DNA from: Herpetosiphon gulosus
GTDB taxonomy: Bacteria > Chloroflexota > Chloroflexia > Chloroflexales > Herpetosiphonaceae
Direction: 5' to 3'
DNA: 64,000 nucleotides
NCBI RefSeq assembly: GCF_039545135.1
Contig: NZ_BAABRU010000007.1
Span: forward strand, 186,001-250,000
Under the pieces are notes generated by a model. That model did no database searches. It had not been told where the DNA came from and saw only the letters and a list, made by a program, of their open reading frames with translations. Positions 33,310 through 42,858 of the stretch are shown piece by piece; position 1 is the stretch's first letter; every line of letters begins with the position of its first letter. A program made the position numbers and the translations under genes.

Positions 33310-35001
33310 ATGGAACCGACCAACTGGCAGCGCGAGGTTGAACAAGCCTTAGCCCAAAACGACCACAATCGAGCCAAACAGCTTTTAGCCGCCGTGATTC
33401 GCCAAAATGTGCATGAACGCGAGGCTTGGCGCATTTTAGCCAACATCGTCACTGACCCAGTCCAACAGGCCGAATGTTTGCGCCGAATTACGGCAATTGA
33501 GGCTGCCGCGCCAGCAGCGATTAAGCTAATTAAGCCGATTGCAGCAATTAAGCCAATCGCCGCGTCACCAAGCGATCCAAGCACCAGCCCAACCATGCCC
33601 TTGGTTGATGCGCAGGCTAGGCCTAGTTTCACGGCATCAAGCATTCAAACTGAGCGATTGGTTGATTCGCAAGCTGGGCCTAGTTCCACGCCGCCAGTCA
33701 ATCACAGTATGGGTCAACCAACCCAGAAACTGCATCAACCAACACGGGCAACGCCTAAACCCGCTCGTTCGTTGCCTAAAATGTTAATGCTAATTGGGGC
33801 AAGTTTATGTGGTTTGGGCTTGTTAATCCTGCTTGGTTTACAATTTTGGCCATTGTTGAATAATACCAACTCAACCACCGCTAACGAACAACCGCTGCTA
33901 GCTGAGGTTGAACTTAAAATCGTATCTTCAGGCGTTGGCCAAGCACCGATGACCGATCAGGCGATGGTCTATTTTGAAATTGAAAACCCTAGCGATCAAG
34001 CGCTGTATAACATTCCCTATACCATGACCTTAACCAGCCAATTTGATAAAGTGCTGAAAAATACCAATACGATTGAATTATTGCTGCCCAAGCAAAAAAT
34101 TGTCGTTGCCGATGGGGTTTTTACTGGTGATAGCTTTCGCGCCAAAAGCGTTGAAATTAGCCTAGGTCAGGGCTATCCAATCACGCTTGATCAAGCTATA
34201 CCTAAACCAAACTTAGATGTTATCACAACAAATGGAATCAAATATCCTCCTGATAATTTAGAAGCAAGAGGTGATACCTATATTGTCTATAATGTTATTG
34301 CAACTGATACTACAGAACGTATTACTTCAACCCTTGTATCAATGTTGCTCTATGACAAGGACGATACAATTATTGGTGCTGGCTCCGATTTCATTGATAT
34401 TATTGGTGAATCTGATTTAGAAACCAATCGTAATAATAAAACTTTAGTCTATCCTACTATCTGGAAAGATACAGAAGTAGCTCGCGTTGAAGTTGTACCA
34501 GCATTTACTTTGGCAACATTTAATCAAAAGCCGCCAAGTAAAGCCGCCAAGCCCAAATTTGATCAAATGTGGCTGGGCGAATATATTCCAGCGGTTGATC
34601 CGCCACAACATATTATTGGGAGTGCTGATTATAAAAGTTTGCCGCCAACTTCTGGTTATCATGCAACCTATCCCGCTGATTGGGGTTATCATTTTTATGA
34701 TGTTCAAGATGAAGCACTCGTGCATAATTTGGAACATGGCGGGGTAATTATTTTTTATAATCCCCAACTCATTACGCCTTCAGAACTTATCCAATTAGAA
34801 TCAAACTTTAACAAGCTCTACCAGCGCAATGATCATACTATTTTCCGTTTGCGTATGAATATGGATGCAACGGTGGCAATGACTGCTTGGGAATATCGTT
34901 TGATGCTGCACGATAATGTTAATCTCGATGCAGTCAATACTTTCTTCAGCGAACATATTGCTCGTGGCCCTGAATGCGTTAATTTACGCTGCCCTAATTA
35001 A
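33310..35001 (+). CDS. Membrane-anchored DUF3105 protein
   Basis: A 563-residue protein. Residues 1-60 form helices with REVEQALAQNDHNRAKQLLAAVI, like a degenerate TPR. Next come an Ala/Pro/Ser/Thr-rich linker and a transmembrane helix near 157-180 (MLMLIGASLCGLGLLILLGL). The extracytoplasmic part ends in a DUF3105 domain (LPPTSGYHATYPADWG, DEALVHNLEHGGVIIFYNP). DUF3105 has no known function; its His-rich core suggests metal binding. GAGGGG precedes the ATG at 33310. Being first behind a valine-type T-box and 21 bp from valS, it is co-regulated with tRNA-Val charging, an unexpected pairing. Confidence 0.85.
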   Translation: MEPTNWQREVEQALAQNDHNRAKQLLAAVIRQNVHEREAWRILANIVTDPVQQAECLRRITAIEAAAPAAIKLIKPIAAIKPIAASPSDPSTSPTMPLVDAQARPSFTASSIQTERLVDSQAGPSSTPPVNHSMGQPTQKLHQPTRATPKPARSLPKMLMLIGASLCGLGLLILLGLQFWPLLNNTNSTTANEQPLLAEVELKIVSSGVGQAPMTDQAMVYFEIENPSDQALYNIPYTMTLTSQFDKVLKNTNTIELLLPKQKIVVADGVFTGDSFRAKSVEISLGQGYPITLDQAIPKPNLDVITTNGIKYPPDNLEARGDTYIVYNVIATDTTERITSTLVSMLLYDKDDTIIGAGSDFIDIIGESDLETNRNNKTLVYPTIWKDTEVARVEVVPAFTLATFNQKPPSKAAKPKFDQMWLGEYIPAVDPPQHIIGSADYKSLPPTSGYHATYPADWGYHFYDVQDEALVHNLEHGGVIIFYNPQLITPSELIQLESNFNKLYQRNDHTIFRLRMNMDATVAMTAWEYRLMLHDNVNLDAVNTFFSEHIARGPECVNLRCPN

Positions 35002-35022
35002 TTCTAGTTTGAGGTTTAAACC

Positions 35023-37788
35023 ATGTCAGCAAACGAACATTTACAACGCGCCCTAGCCGGAGCCGATCTTGGTCAAGCCTACGAGGCCACCAAGGTCGAG
35101 GAACATTTGTACAAATGGTGGGAAGCGGCGGGCTATTTCAAGCCAACTGCTGCCAATACGAAAGATCCATTTGTGATTGCGATTCCGCCGCCCAATGTGA
35201 CTGGCGTGCTGCACACAGGCCACGGTTTGACTAACACGATCGAGGATATTTTGACCCGCTGGCATCGCATGCTCGGCCAACCAACGTTGTGGGTTCCTGG
35301 CACCGACCACGCGGGGATTGCCACCCAAAATGTGGTTGAAAAGCAACTTGCCAAGGTGGGCAAAACTCGCCACGATCTTGGGCGCGAGGATTTTCTCGAT
35401 GCAGTGTGGGAATGGAAGGGCCGTTCACATTCCACAATCACCAACCAAATTCGCCGCCTCGGATCATCGGTTGATTGGAAGCGCGAACGCTTTACCCTCG
35501 ACGAAGGTCTCTCGCAAGCGGTGGTTGTAGCGTTCAAGCGCTTGTTTGATGATGGCTTGATCTATCGGGGCACGCGCTTGGTTAACTGGTGTCCGCGCTG
35601 TCTTTCGGCGATCTCCGACCTTGAAGTGGTCTATCGCGATGAGCAAGAGCAAGGCAATTTGTGGCATATTCGCTATAAAGTTGCCAACGCTGCCAACGAT
35701 ACCGAGTGGCGCATCAGCGAGGGCGATCAATCAATTACGATCGCCACAACCCGTCCCGAAACCTTGCTAGCCGATCTGGCAGTAGCGGTGCATCCCGAAG
35801 ATGAGCGCTACGCTGATTTGGTCGGCAAATTTGTGGTGCTGCCAGCTTTGGGTCGCCAAATTCCAATCATCGCCGACACCTATGTTGAGCGTGAGTTTGG
35901 CACGGGGGCACTCAAAATCACTCCAGGCCACGATCCAAATGACTATATTGTTGGCCAACGCCATAATTTGCCGATTCTCAACGCCATGAATCTTGATGCG
36001 ACGATCAATGCTGAAGGTGGTAGTTACGCTGGGCTTGATCGATTTGAGGCTCGCAAGCGCTTGGTTGCAGATCTAACCGAAACTGGTAATTTGGTTGAAA
36101 CTAAGCCGCACTTGATGAAGATTGGCCGCTGTGAGCGCTGCGATACGATCATCGAGCCATTAATTAGCACCCAGTGGTTTGTAAAAACTCAACCATTGGC
36201 CGAGCCAGCGATGGCCGCTGTGCGCGAAGGCCGCACCAAAATCGTGCCCGAACGCTTCAATAAAATCTATTTTCATTGGATGGAAAATATTCAGGATTGG
36301 TGTATCAGTCGCCAACTGTGGTGGGGTCATCGGATTCCGGTGTGGTATGGCCCCGATAACCAGATGTTTGTCGAATTGAATGCTGCCGATGCTCTCGCCG
36401 CAGCGGCGAAGCATTATGGTCAAGTAGTTGAGTTACGCCAAGATGAAGATGTGTTGGATACGTGGTTCTCATCGGGCTTGTGGCCATTCAGCATTTTGGG
36501 CTGGCCTGATGTTGAAAATCCTGATTTCAAACAATTTTACCCAACCACGCTGCTCGAAACTGGCTACGATATTTTGTTTTTCTGGGTAGCGCGGATGATG
36601 ATGTTGGGGATTTATCTCACGGGCAAAGAGCCTTTTGAATGGGTTTATTTGCATGGTCTTGTGCGTGATGAACATGGCCGCAAGATGTCGAAATCATTGG
36701 GCAATCAGGTTGATCCGATGGATTTGATTGAGCAATATGGCACTGATGCGCTGCGGTTTACCTTCGCCACTTCATCAACGCCAGGCCAAGATTTTGCCCT
36801 GCAACCAACCCGTTTGGATTCGGCGCGTTCGTTCGCTAACAAAATCTGGAATGCAACCCGCTTTGTGATTTCGAAGTTGGGCGATTTGCCACGCACCGCC
36901 GAAAGCAAAGTTGGCGCTGAACGTTTGAGCGATCAAGCCTATACTGTGGCAGATCGTTGGATTCTTTCGCGGTTCAATCGTTTGGCGGGCGATGTTGAGC
37001 GTTTGATGAACAGTTTCAATTTGGGCGAAGCTGGTCGCCAAATCCAAACCTTCTTCTGGGATGAATTCGCCGATTGGTATATTGAAACTGCCAAAATTCA
37101 AATTGACACAGGCGATGAGCAACAGCAATTGCGCACTCGCGAAACGCTCTACAGCGTTTTAGAAGGAACCTTGCGCTTGTTGCACCCATTTATGCCGTTT
37201 GTCAGCGAGGTTGCTTGGCAAAAATTGCACAATAGCGAGCAAACCACACCAACGCCAGCTGCATTAATCATCGCTGAGTATCCTTTAATTAACGCTGCCA
37301 TGCTCAATGAGCAAGCTGAGCGTGATTGGGATTTGGTGCAAAATATCATTCGCGGCGTGCGTAACGTGCGCACCGAAACTGGGGTGGAAGCAGTTAAATG
37401 GATCGAGGCATTGATTGCGGCTGGTTCTGCCACGCCAATGCTGACCGAGCAAGCAGCAATTATCAGTCGCTTGGCGCGGATCGCTCCCGACAAACTGCTA
37501 ATTAGCGAAAGCCTGAGCGAACGACCTGAACAAGCCACAACTTTGGTGTTTGCGCCAGCCGAAGTTGTCTTGCCATTGGCGGGTATGGTCGATTTGGCGG
37601 CTGAGCGCGAACGGCTCAACAAGGAGCTTGAACGGGTTGAGGCCGATGTCGAGCGACGCCGCACGAAGCTTGCCAACGAAAACTTCGTGGCTAAAGCCAA
37701 GCCCGAGGTTGTGCAGAAAGAGCGCGAAGCTTTGGCTGCTCAAGAGTTAGCAGCTACAACCTTGCGCGAACGTTTGGCGAGTTTCTAA
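35023..37788 (+). CDS. valS: Valyl-tRNA synthetase
   Basis: A 921-residue class I synthetase. The HIGH-type motif is HTGH in PPPNVTGVLHTGHGL (about 64-67), and KMSKS is at 554-558. The editing domain includes TTRPETLLADLAVAVHP. The C-terminal coiled-coil arm typical of ValRS is seen in DLAAERERLNKELERVEADVERR. It charges tRNA-Val and edits Thr. GAGG precedes the start. Expression is expected to depend on the T-box upstream. Confidence 0.98.
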   Translation: MSANEHLQRALAGADLGQAYEATKVEEHLYKWWEAAGYFKPTAANTKDPFVIAIPPPNVTGVLHTGHGLTNTIEDILTRWHRMLGQPTLWVPGTDHAGIATQNVVEKQLAKVGKTRHDLGREDFLDAVWEWKGRSHSTITNQIRRLGSSVDWKRERFTLDEGLSQAVVVAFKRLFDDGLIYRGTRLVNWCPRCLSAISDLEVVYRDEQEQGNLWHIRYKVANAANDTEWRISEGDQSITIATTRPETLLADLAVAVHPEDERYADLVGKFVVLPALGRQIPIIADTYVEREFGTGALKITPGHDPNDYIVGQRHNLPILNAMNLDATINAEGGSYAGLDRFEARKRLVADLTETGNLVETKPHLMKIGRCERCDTIIEPLISTQWFVKTQPLAEPAMAAVREGRTKIVPERFNKIYFHWMENIQDWCISRQLWWGHRIPVWYGPDNQMFVELNAADALAAAAKHYGQVVELRQDEDVLDTWFSSGLWPFSILGWPDVENPDFKQFYPTTLLETGYDILFFWVARMMMLGIYLTGKEPFEWVYLHGLVRDEHGRKMSKSLGNQVDPMDLIEQYGTDALRFTFATSSTPGQDFALQPTRLDSARSFANKIWNATRFVISKLGDLPRTAESKVGAERLSDQAYTVADRWILSRFNRLAGDVERLMNSFNLGEAGRQIQTFFWDEFADWYIETAKIQIDTGDEQQQLRTRETLYSVLEGTLRLLHPFMPFVSEVAWQKLHNSEQTTPTPAALIIAEYPLINAAMLNEQAERDWDLVQNIIRGVRNVRTETGVEAVKWIEALIAAGSATPMLTEQAAIISRLARIAPDKLLISESLSERPEQATTLVFAPAEVVLPLAGMVDLAAERERLNKELERVEADVERRRTKLANENFVAKAKPEVVQKEREALAAQELAATTLRERLASF

Positions 37789-37805
37789 GTAGGGGTTGTT
37801 TTGAT

Positions 37806-37882
37806 CCACGAAGGACACGAAGAACCACGAAGATGCTTAAGTTTGGAATGCTTAGCCTTCGTGCTCTTTGTGCTCTTCGTGG
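37806..37882. repeat. CACGAAGGA-type repeat forming a long hairpin
   Basis: CCACGAAGGACACGAAG-like sequence (37806-37832) faces its imperfect inverse (37856-37882) across 23 bases, after valS. Fragments of the same family lie near 48041-48082 and 53719-53744. Confidence 0.7.
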
Positions 37883-37929
37883 AAGATCGGCTACACTAGA
37901 CCTAAATTCATGCTTACCAAGGGATCATC

Positions 37930-38664
37930 ATGGAATTAGCGCTTGAGCAGGTAGTTGATGCATTTGTGTGTGGTTGGGTTTATTCACGGGCTTTGGCTAG
38001 AACTCAGCTTCAACCTATGGGCCAGCATTATCACGTCAGCTTTGGTGAGGTAATCAATGGGCGCAGCGATGAATTTTTAATCTTCGATCAAGGCCAGTCC
38101 GCCAACGTAGAGGATTTTGGCCGAGCCATCAGCCAACAACACCCTCTGCTAGCGCATTGGCTCACAATCTTTACCCAAACCACCAACGATTATGTGAGGT
38201 TGTTAGCTCCGCTGGGCTATCAGCCATTACACCACGAAACATTAATGAGTCGTAGGCTAAGCGATTCTCCAGTCGAACCACAAACCAACGTGCAACAGTT
38301 GAGTGCAACAACTGCATTACCAAACCACGCTGAGTTTGCCAAATCGCCATTTGCGCTTGATCGACTTGATGATTCGCACCTTGGCCAATATTTGATCGAA
38401 GTTGAAGGACAGTTAGCGGCAGTCGCCCGCTTGGTAAGCTTGCCTGAGGGCATTGCGTTGGTAGATTCGGTGGTGGCCGCGCCAAGCTTTCGGCGGCGCG
38501 GCCTCGCACGTCAGTTAATGCAACAGTTGTTGAACGATGCAGTTGCCAAGGGCTGCCAACATAGTATTTTGGTGGCCAGTACGCTGGGAGCACCACTCTA
38601 TCGCCAACTTGGCTACCGCGATCGGGCTGAGGTATTGATTTTTGAGCTAGAAAAAGCTAACTAG
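37930..38664 (+). CDS. GNAT-family acetyltransferase
   Basis: A 244-residue protein. The C-terminal third is a GNAT fold: ALVDSVVAAPSFRRRGLARQLMQQLLNDA gives strand 4 and the acetyl-CoA loop (R-R-x-G-x-A), and PLYRQLGYRDRAEVLIFE closes the fold. The N-terminal part lacks clear motifs and may be a degenerate second GNAT unit. AAGGG precedes the start. It converges with the AAA ATPase gene, stop codons one base apart. The substrate is unknown. Confidence 0.85.
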   Translation: MELALEQVVDAFVCGWVYSRALARTQLQPMGQHYHVSFGEVINGRSDEFLIFDQGQSANVEDFGRAISQQHPLLAHWLTIFTQTTNDYVRLLAPLGYQPLHHETLMSRRLSDSPVEPQTNVQQLSATTALPNHAEFAKSPFALDRLDDSHLGQYLIEVEGQLAAVARLVSLPEGIALVDSVVAAPSFRRRGLARQLMQQLLNDAVAKGCQHSILVASTLGAPLYRQLGYRDRAEVLIFELEKAN

Positions 38665-38665
38665 C

Positions 38666-39916
38666 CTATTCTTCGTCGTCTTCAGTTTCCTCTTCGGTTG
38701 CTTCGGGATCTTCAGTCACCATCTGCTCACGCAAAAATGTGGCTTGCTCCAAAATCACCGTATCCATATCAGTTTGGTCTTTGATATCGATCCAGCGCAT
38801 CAAAGCCGAAACAAACAATTCTTTCAAATAGGCAAACGAGAAGCCTTCGGTTACCTCAGCGGCCTGCTGGATGCCAGCTTCAGTTAATTGGGTTGAGCTA
38901 TGCAGCGCGGTATTCCATTGTTCAATATAGGCCAAACGCTCGGCCAGTTCAGGCAAGCTAAAGTAATATTTGCGGTCAAAACGGCTGGGACGGTTCATAA
39001 TCGCTGGGTCAATATCCTCAGGATGATTGGTCGTTGCCAGCAATACAACCCCTTGATTTGCGTTAAACCCATCAACTTCGTTCAAAAAGAAGGCTCGATT
39101 GGTATCATTGATCAACGAATCTAAATCTTCCAACACCACGATACAGGGAGCGCTGCGGCGTGCTCGATCAAACACCGCCCGAATATTGGCGTTGTTGGTC
39201 GAATATTGGGCATCAAAGCTTTTGACATACAGACATGGGTAATCTAAGGCGTTCAGCAAGCCTTTGATCATGTGGGTTTTGCCGTTGCCAGGCGGGCCAA
39301 CCAGAATAATTCCCCGTTTCCAAGCAATATTATAGTGTTCGTAGGTAGCTTTACTTTCAAAAAAGCGTTGCAAATCGCGGAAAATATCTTGTTTAAGCGT
39401 CCCAGGCAAAATCAAATTATCGAGCGAGGCATTTTTAATCGCATAGTAGAGTTCTTGGCTTTTTTCCCAACTGCCTTCATCGAACACCATAATTTCATCG
39501 CGAATTTCGGTGTTCCAATCACAGACTACACTGAAAAACCCTTCGACGGCTGCTTGTGAAGCCCCAATCAACCATTGCAGACTATAGGTCGTGCCATAGG
39601 CTGTCCACGACAGCAGCAATAAATCAAAGCTCTGGTCTTGCCAAGTGATGGTTTGCCAAGCGTTTTCTAGCGAACGAGCAATCTCACCACCTTCCTCACC
39701 ACGTAGCCATGAATAGTTGATTTGCGGGTAGGGTTGTTGATGGATTTTCACTTCACACAAGCCCGCCCCAGCATAGCTGCGCACATCAAAATCGCAATCT
39801 CCGGTTTGGAGAATGCCTTGATCGGGATAATGCGCGGCTAATTGCTGACTCACCATATAGGTCAGCGATTGGCTCGACAGCCCCAACGCATCATTTAAAT
39901 AGGTTTCTTTGTTCAA
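38666..39916 (-). CDS. AAA-family ATPase
   Basis: A 416-residue protein. The N-terminal 190 residues are unrecognised. The AAA module spans about 200-345 with Walker A GIILVGPPGNGKTH, Walker B CIVVLEDLDSLI, sensor 1 VVLLATTNHPEDID, and RPSRFDRKYYF containing the arginine-finger region. A small helical lid follows, and the tail is strongly acidic (TEDPEATEEETEDDEE). It resembles the BCS1/CbxX-like bacterial AAA proteins that remodel protein partners. It is divergent from the MglA-like GTPase over a 143-bp region with a palindrome. Confidence 0.85.
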   Translation of the reverse strand: MNKETYLNDALGLSSQSLTYMVSQQLAAHYPDQGILQTGDCDFDVRSYAGAGLCEVKIHQQPYPQINYSWLRGEEGGEIARSLENAWQTITWQDQSFDLLLLSWTAYGTTYSLQWLIGASQAAVEGFFSVVCDWNTEIRDEIMVFDEGSWEKSQELYYAIKNASLDNLILPGTLKQDIFRDLQRFFESKATYEHYNIAWKRGIILVGPPGNGKTHMIKGLLNALDYPCLYVKSFDAQYSTNNANIRAVFDRARRSAPCIVVLEDLDSLINDTNRAFFLNEVDGFNANQGVVLLATTNHPEDIDPAIMNRPSRFDRKYYFSLPELAERLAYIEQWNTALHSSTQLTEAGIQQAAEVTEGFSFAYLKELFVSALMRWIDIKDQTDMDTVILEQATFLREQMVTEDPEATEEETEDDEE

Positions 39917-39976
39917 GGGAGCATTCTCCTATAACGTAAAGCCCTCGTTCGATGGTCTGAGTATACCCAAGCCCAA

Positions 39977-39991
39977 TGACAACGGTTGTCA
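39977..39991. promoter_or_regulatory. Palindrome in the AAA/MglA-like divergent promoter region
   Basis: TGACAAC-G-GTTGTCA, a perfect 7-bp inverted repeat with one central base. It lies 60 bp from the AAA start and 69 bp from the GTPase start. Candidate operator for a dimeric regulator, not identified. Confidence 0.4.
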
Positions 39992-40059
39992 CAACGATTA
40001 AATGTGTCAGTTTAACGCTTATCTGATTTACAATAAGCCCAGCATGATTGGAACAACGT

Positions 40060-40689
40060 ATGGCTTTTTTCGATGCAATCAACCAGATTATTCATTGTAA
40101 TGTGATGTATTGTGGCCCAGCAATGAGTGGTAAAACGGCTTCGATTCGACAAATTGCCCGTTATCATACCGAGCAGCAACGATTGATTCACCCTATCCAG
40201 CATTATGCAACAGAAGCATTTCGTTTTATTAGTTGTAGTGTGCTTGGGCAACAGCAGATTGGTGATTGGCAGTTGCATCTACACTGTCTTGGACAACAAG
40301 GCGTAGCCATGGAGCATACTTTCACCAATGAGTGGATTAGTATTGCTGATGCTGTGGTTTTTGTGGTCGATTCACAGCACGATAAATTACAGTCAAATAT
40401 CATTGCCCTCAAAAACGTTGCCAAAATGCAGCAGCAAAATCAACGCACGTTTCGAAAACTACCGTTTGTATTGCAATATAACAAACGCGATATGTCACAC
40501 ATTATTCCAATTGAAACGCTCCAACGCTTCCTCAACCCACTTGATTGGGAATATGTAGAAACAAATGCCTATCAAGGCTCAACTGAAGCAATTGTAGCAG
40601 CGCTGAATACGCTAGAAACGCGACTTATAACCTATTTAAAACAGGATGTTCTTCAGTCGCTAGCCCGATTTATCAGATTAACTGAATGA
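40060..40689 (+). CDS. MglA-like small GTPase
   Basis: A 209-residue Ras-superfamily GTPase of the MglA group. MAFFDAINQIIHCNVMYCGP precedes the P-loop GPAMSGKT. The G3 position is CLGQQG rather than DxxG, in line with the altered G3 of MglA proteins. ADAVVFVVDSQ and LQYNKRDM (G4) follow. MglA proteins set polarity and motility with MglB-type GAPs; no MglB is seen here. The start at 40060 fits the family, though its ribosome site is weak. It overlaps or touches the next gene, a likely functional partner. Confidence 0.85.
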   Translation: MAFFDAINQIIHCNVMYCGPAMSGKTASIRQIARYHTEQQRLIHPIQHYATEAFRFISCSVLGQQQIGDWQLHLHCLGQQGVAMEHTFTNEWISIADAVVFVVDSQHDKLQSNIIALKNVAKMQQQNQRTFRKLPFVLQYNKRDMSHIIPIETLQRFLNPLDWEYVETNAYQGSTEAIVAALNTLETRLITYLKQDVLQSLARFIRLTE

Positions 40690-40697
40690 GGATAAAA

Positions 40698-41297
40698 ATG
40701 ATAACCCAGCATATCGAGGCTGAATTACGTGAGGATGCCTGGCATTTTGGTTTTTATCTTGGCAATAGCACGCTGTTGGCCTTTTACCACGATGCCGATA
40801 TCTTCGACGAAGATTATGCTGAATTTTTGCTGGCGAATCGTCACGTTTTTGCCGCTAGCTTTGCCGTTTTCAGCAACAATTGCTTAACTCCCCATGCTTC
40901 AGGCCAATCGGCTTTAAATCGGGCGGCAACCTGGGTTGCTCAAAACATGCTCCCAACGCTTGCCTGCAATTATCCAATCGAGCCATGGGAGCTGGCTCCA
41001 GCTAGCCAAAATTGTACATTTAACGCTGCTTTCCAGCATTTTGGTCAGGCGCTGGCCTTTGGTACACTTCCTACTCAAATTATCCAAAACCACGATTATT
41101 TTCCACACTTGTTCAATGGTGGCAGCTTTTTAGAGCAAGTGATCATGGTTTTTGTCAATAATCTACTAGTTGATGCTAATGGGATGGTGGTGAATAAACA
41201 AGCCGCCTTGGAACGAGCAACATGGTGTTTGCTGCACTGGATTGATCGTACAATCGTGCTCGACCCACCGATCGCACCATGGGAAATTAATTGCTAA
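40698..41297 (+). CDS. Hypothetical protein, putative partner of the MglA-like GTPase
   Basis: A 199-residue soluble protein of no recognised family. It is rich in aromatic residues (DAWHFGFYLGNSTLLAFYHDADIF, CNYPIEPWELAPAS, LDPPIAPWEIN) and contains a repeated PWE motif. The start at 40698 has GAGG seven bases upstream; an alternative ATG at 40686 overlaps the GTPase stop (ATGA). Tight coupling suggests it acts with the GTPase, for example as effector or GAP, but nothing in the sequence proves this. Confidence 0.7.
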   Translation: MITQHIEAELREDAWHFGFYLGNSTLLAFYHDADIFDEDYAEFLLANRHVFAASFAVFSNNCLTPHASGQSALNRAATWVAQNMLPTLACNYPIEPWELAPASQNCTFNAAFQHFGQALAFGTLPTQIIQNHDYFPHLFNGGSFLEQVIMVFVNNLLVDANGMVVNKQAALERATWCLLHWIDRTIVLDPPIAPWEINC

Positions 41298-41395
41298 ATA
41301 GTACGAAAATTTGGCAACAATCGCGGCGAATCAGGCAACTCAATTAAACGAACATTGGTTATACTGGCAATGATTGGTTTATTTAAGAGGTTGGT

Positions 41396-41800
41396 ATGGA
41401 GATCAAACGAAATGGTTCGCAGCCTTCGGAAATTGGCTCGACAGCCTATTTTAGCGGCACAGTTCGCATCGACCCACTCTTTCAAGCGCCAGAACCAGCA
41501 CGAGTACGTGGCGCAAGTGTCACCTTCGAGCCAGGCGCACGCACTGCTTGGCATACCCACCCACTCGGCCAGACCTTGATTGTCACGGCGGGTTATGGCT
41601 TGGCTCAACGTTGGGATGGCCCAATCGAGATCATTCGGCCAGGCGATGTGGTTTGGTTTGCACCAGGCGAAAAACATTGGCATGGCGCTGGCCCCACCAC
41701 GGCCATGACCCATATCGCGATTCAAGAGCAACTAAATGGCACAGCCGTCGAATGGCTAGAGCATGTCAGCGACGAACAATATCAAGTCGAGGTTGGCTAA
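41396..41800 (+). CDS. Cupin-domain protein
   Basis: A 134-residue single-domain cupin. Motif 1 is [23 protein letters not shown] (two metal-ligand His), motif 2 [18 protein letters not shown]. The pattern is that of the hydroxynitrile-lyase-like or carboxymuconolactone-associated cupins often found next to AraC regulators. GAGG precedes the start. It converges with the AraC gene so that the stop codons overlap (TAA/TAG over four bases). The reaction is unknown. Confidence 0.85.
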   Translation: MEIKRNGSQPSEIGSTAYFSGTVRIDPLFQAPEPARVRGASVTFEPGARTAWHTHPLGQTLIVTAGYGLAQRWDGPIEIIRPGDVVWFAPGEKHWHGAGPTTAMTHIAIQEQLNGTAVEWLEHVSDEQYQVEVG

Positions 41801-42735
41801 GTGCTTGATCGCCGCAAGCGAGTCAAATCCTCGGTTGGCGAACAACCAAAGTAGCGCCGATATTCGCGGCTAAATTGCGAGAGGCTGGCATAGCCAACTT
41901 GCTGGCTGATTGGCCCAATCTCCAATGCTGTCGCGACCAATAAACGCCGCGCTTCGTGCAAACGCAAGGTTTTTTGAAACTGAATTGGACTAAGCGCGGT
42001 AACCGCCTTAAAGTGTAAATGAAAAGTCGAAACACTCATATTCGCCAGTGTGGCAAGCTCCTCAACCCGCAAAGGCTGGGCAAAATGGCGGCGTAACCAG
42101 CTAATCGCCTGCGCTACTGGGGTAACCCGTGAAGTGGTTTGGCCAATTTGAGCCAGCCGACCGCCAAATGGGCTACGCAACAACCGAATAATCATCTCGT
42201 CGATCACCAACGGAGCCAGCAATTCGACCTCATCGGGCTGGCTCATTAGATCGATCAAGCGGCTCGCAGCCTGTACCAACTGGCGATTGGTGCGTTCAAT
42301 CGAAATTGCCCGCAGTTGAGTCGGCGCAGGAATGCCCTGCGGATAGACTTTAAGCGCTAATTCGGCCACGCGCTGTGGATCAAACTCAAGCTTGAAGCAT
42401 AAATACGGCTCGGCAACACTGGCTTGGGTAATTTGCGCCGCAACTGGCAAATCGACCGCAATAATCAAAACATGTTCAGCATCATAAGTATAGGTCTGAT
42501 CGCCCAGTACCAGTTGTTTAGCACCTTGAGCCACAATACAAATGCTTGGCTGATAGAGCGCTGGCAGCGAACGTTGATGCGGTTTCGATTCACGGATGGC
42601 ATAAGCTCGAGGAATATCCAAGTCAAAACGCCCATCTTGGGGCGTATGCTGAGCCAATAATTGAGCCAAATAGCGGCGTTCAGTTTCCAGCAAGGGTTTG
42701 GTTTCAAGGGCTGGGGCAAGATCCAACATGGTCAT
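41797..42735 (-). CDS. AraC-family transcriptional regulator
   Basis: A 312-residue protein. The N-terminal AraC_N (cupin-type) domain includes [29 protein letters not shown]. The C-terminal pair of helix-turn-helix motifs covers about 215-310: [35 protein letters not shown] and [22 protein letters not shown]. The start at 42735 has GAGG. It probably controls the convergent cupin gene or a distant target. The ligand is unknown. Confidence 0.92.
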   Translation of the reverse strand: MTMLDLAPALETKPLLETERRYLAQLLAQHTPQDGRFDLDIPRAYAIRESKPHQRSLPALYQPSICIVAQGAKQLVLGDQTYTYDAEHVLIIAVDLPVAAQITQASVAEPYLCFKLEFDPQRVAELALKVYPQGIPAPTQLRAISIERTNRQLVQAASRLIDLMSQPDEVELLAPLVIDEMIIRLLRSPFGGRLAQIGQTTSRVTPVAQAISWLRRHFAQPLRVEELATLANMSVSTFHLHFKAVTALSPIQFQKTLRLHEARRLLVATALEIGPISQQVGYASLSQFSREYRRYFGCSPTEDLTRLRRSST

Positions 42736-42813
42736 GGCAGGTATCCTCGTCGCAACAAGCTGCAACTACTATACCAAAAACCCGAGCCTGTTGGATTGTA
42801 GGAATCAAACAAT

Positions 42814-42846
42814 CGCGCTGGTCAGCCAGTTTAGCCGACCAGCGCG
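42814..42846 (-). terminator. Hairpin downstream of the cyanovirin-like gene
   Basis: Perfect 10-bp arms CGCGCTGGTC/GACCAGCGCG around a 13-base loop, 12 bases after the stop. Followed only by a weak T-rich stretch (ATTGTTTG on the minus strand). Confidence 0.55.
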
Positions 42847-42858
42847 AAGATCAAGCAT

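Noticed and set aside
37150-37700. Antisense frame of 183 codons in valS
   Set aside because: Shadow of the ValRS anticodon-binding and coiled-coil regions, with no independent support.
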